A DNA stretch of 64,000 bases from Dromaius novaehollandiae (Eukaryota; Chordata; Aves; Casuariiformes; Dromaiidae). Under the pieces are notes generated by a model. The model had not been told where the DNA came from. It made no database searches and saw nothing but the letters and a program-made list of their open reading frames with translations. Positions 61,880 through 64,000 of this stretch are shown in pieces (position 1 is the first letter of the stretch; each line of letters opens with the position of its first letter). The stretch is from the NCBI RefSeq assembly GCF_036370855.1, contig NC_088098.1:201421336-201485335 (forward strand). Reading direction: 5' to 3'. The position numbers and the translations under genes were made by a program.

Positions 61880-62530
61880 GCCTGTGCTGCTGCACGGGAA
61901 GGGAGAGAGCCGAGCGCCGGCGCCCGGCCAGGGCGAGCCGTGCCCCTGCGGCGGGGCGGCCCCGGCCGCGGCTCCTCCTCCGCGGCGGGCGAGGCCGGGC
62001 CGGCGCCGCCCGCCGCCCCCGCAGCTCCTTCCCTCGCTCGTCTGCCGGCGCGGCGCTCGGCGGGCGCTCGCCCGCGGCTCCCGGCATGGAGGCGGCCGCG
62101 GCTCCGGCTGCGCCCGCTGCTGCTGCTCCCGCTGCTGCTGCTCCCGCGGCCGAGGCGCCGCCCGAGGCTGCCGCCGCGCCGAGGCGGCTGCTGGCGCTGC
62201 TGCGGGCCAAGCTGTGCACCTGGTGAGTGAGTCCCCGCGCCGCCGCTCCACGTGGAGCCGGGCGGGCCAGGCCGCCTCCCGCGCGGCCCCCGCGCCCTTC
62301 CGCCGGCGCCGAGGCGGGGCCGCCACCGCGGCAGCCGCCGGCCGGGGGCAGCGGGGGAGGCAGGAACGGCCCGTCCGCGGTGCGTGCGCCGCCCGCGGGT
62401 GCGGGGGAGCCGCGGCCCCGCGCCGCAGCCTGCCCGCGGGCCGGGAGCCGGGAGCCGGGCTCGGCGCCGCGGGGGACGTGCGGGGGCACCCGGGCTTCTG
62501 CCGCTCCTGCGTGAGCAGGGCCGTCTCCTG
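61880..62530 (+). promoter_or_regulatory. SLC35F2: CpG-island promoter of SLC35F2
   Basis: A GC-rich, CpG-rich block around the SLC35F2 first coding exon, flanked by ordinary DNA. A palindromic E-box (CCACGTGG, 62249-62256) lies just inside intron 1. No TATA box is evident. The likely transcription start is between about 61.85 kb and the ATG at 62086. Confidence 0.8.
62086..62222 (+). CDS. SLC35F2: Solute carrier family 35 member F2, first coding exon (gene continues off the right edge)
   Basis: SLC35F2 is a multi-pass transporter of the drug/metabolite-transporter fold; it imports the drug YM155 and has been reported to import queuine/queuosine (family knowledge). Visible here are 45 codons plus two bases: an alanine/proline-rich cytosolic N-terminus (MEAAAAPAAPAAAAP and onward, about half alanine), then RRLLALLRAKLCTW. 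The mammalian protein has the same plan, MEA followed by a low-complexity stretch and then an LLRRIKGKLFTW segment, with the exon ending in the split tryptophan codon; here the donor is TG|GTGAGT at 62223. The ATG has G at -3 and +4. The position head to head with RAB39A fits human 11q22. No transmembrane segment lies in this exon. The name rests on the short RAKLCTW match, the splice phase and synteny. Confidence 0.88.
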
Positions 62531-64000
62531 CCTTGGAAGAGCCGCTGCGGCTACGTGTTGAATTACTGAGTGATGTCTCTGATTTTCTTCTCTTGTAGGT
62601 TTAGGGTAGAAATGTTTTGCTTTTGCTCTCTTTACAAAATCCGTGAATGAAGAATGATCTCAAAACCGCCTGTGAGCATGTACTCTCACACCTGTGCACA
62701 TACCCTTCACTCTTCTAGTAGTTCTCGCTTTAATTTTATTTTTCTCTTTCCCTCTTTTGCTATAGCTCTCCTATCAGCGTTGCTGCAAAGCACAGGTGGT
62801 AAAAAGGGGAAAAAGAAAACAGAACAAGATGGCTGAGAGGAAGCTTGGAATCCAGAAAGCTCAAGCTCTCCTCCCCCTGCTTCCTTGAATCACCTTACAA
62901 CTTTAAAATGTATCAATTAGAACAGGCGTTGGTTAAGCATGAAAAGCTGGGGAAAAACTCTTAAAAGTTATGCAGCATTGCATGCATCCCAAAGCTTATC
63001 CTTGCAAAGTACTGCTCTTGGTGAGTGTGGTGATCCCTCATACTACTGCCAGCTTTCCTTCCAAGACCAGTATTCACTTACTTTTCATCTGGAAAAAAAT
63101 CTCTGTTTGAAAGGCTTTTTTTGGGTTCCAGGTTTGCCCTTTAGTAACTACTGCACCAAATGCCCTCAGCTGCCGAGTACAGGGTGGTGGCTCTGCTGCC
63201 AGCCTTGCGCTTATAGTCTGGAGCTTGAAGGCTAGACTGCACAGAGGGGTGCGCTGGCCGAGCAGAAGCCTGTTCCCCAGGGTAAGGCCTGTCTGTCTAT
63301 CTGTCTTTCTGTCTGTCTTTTTTTTTTTTCTTTTTTTTTTCTCCTCCTTATAATGATTTCTTATGTAAAGCTTTTCAGCATGGTGGGGGGCTGAGATTCG
63401 GCCTAAGTTTTTCTCTTTTCATTCCTCTGCCTGTCAGGAATGCCCAAACCCACAAGATGGGACCTTAGTGAGCTGCCCCAGTAACCTCAGCTCTGCCAAT
63501 AGTTTTGCCAAGATGTTGCCAAAGGATATGACTAATTCTACTGATGATACTTGAAAGAAAATAAGTAGCTCTCCGTGTCTTTGGCAGAGCCTTATCTGAG
63601 ACATTGAACTGAATTTTGATTTTTTTTCCACACAGCTGGTGGCTCAGTCGAGGTTATTTCAGAGCTTTCTTATAGGCCTTTTTGAGGCTTATGAAGGCTT
63701 AGTAATTTTATGTAGGAAACGAAATTTTTGTTTTTGAGTAAAACCCATAGAAATAAGACTTTCTGGTTCTTGAAACAAAATCTGTTTTTATTTTCAGTTC
63801 CTTATCCTTTACAAATTAATTTGAGCTCATTATTCAAATGAAATGGTCTCATTTTTTTCCCATTCAAGAAGGGTTCATCAGGTAAAGTTGAAATGTGAGT
63901 AAACTATTTACATGAAGAGTGTTGCCAAACTTTACCTATTAGCATTTCACTGGTGGTATAAATGATCTTAATTTTTGAAAAGAAAGTGTCAAATTACAGC
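62223..64000 (+). other. SLC35F2 intron 1 (partial)
   Basis: I found no conserved second exon (expected to start NILKTIALGQ) before the window ends. The intron contains a good but unexpected acceptor-like site at 62597-62598 and a pyrimidine-rich microsatellite at 63290-63345. Confidence 0.8.
63290..63345 (+). repeat. (CTGT)n / poly-T low-complexity tract
   Basis: Imperfect TCTG units run into two poly-T stretches. It is a pyrimidine-rich slippage tract in SLC35F2 intron 1. Confidence 0.9.

Noticed and set aside
61284-62489. A 401-codon minus-strand open frame across the SLC35F2 island
   Set aside because: It is antisense to the SLC35F2 exon, half of it in GC-rich low-complexity DNA; no similarity recognised.

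Overview
The window looks like bird nuclear DNA. It is mostly AT-rich, non-coding and intron-scale, with a few sharp GC-rich promoter islands. It carries CR1 LINE copies whose 3' ends have the repeated 'attctgtga' type of terminus typical of avian CR1, plus faint relics of very old amniote repeats. Nothing is bacterial or viral in organisation, apart from one possible retroviral relic near 43 kb. I cannot name the species.

Only three protein-coding genes can be supported, all from short exons. From left to right: (1) the 5' part of CUL5 on the minus strand (coding exon 1 at 8842-8865, coding exon 2 at 1989-2098; the rest lies off the left edge); (2) the whole two-exon coding region of RAB39A on the minus strand (exon 1 at 32488-32711, exon 2 at 22246-22672, about 216 aa); (3) the first coding exon of SLC35F2 on the plus strand (62086-62222; the rest lies off the right edge). 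The order and orientations match the human 11q22 block SLC35F2 - RAB39A - CUL5, read in the opposite direction. This is conserved synteny, and it independently supports all three names. RAB39A and CUL5 run the same way; RAB39A and SLC35F2 are head to head, about 29 kb apart.

Each gene start sits in a CpG island (about 8.57-9.45 kb, 31.85-33.9 kb and 61.9-62.5 kb). A fourth island of the same kind (about 48.85-49.49 kb) has NRF1-like and YY1-like sites but no gene I can recognise. It is the best candidate here for something undescribed, most likely the promoter of a non-coding RNA or of an alternative first exon.

The rest is introns and intergenic DNA: three damaged CR1 copies (27.7, 46.3 and 53.0 kb), probable ancient MIR/L2/CR1 relics (5.3, 20.1-20.7, 38.5 and 57.8-58.4 kb), a diverged tandem repeat resembling an avian ERVL spacer (43.1-43.75 kb), and small tandem duplications and hairpins. 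I saw no tRNA, rRNA, CRISPR array or operon-like system. The genes are unrelated in function: a ubiquitin-ligase scaffold, a vesicle-traffic GTPase and a membrane transporter. They are neighbours by ancestry, not as one pathway.
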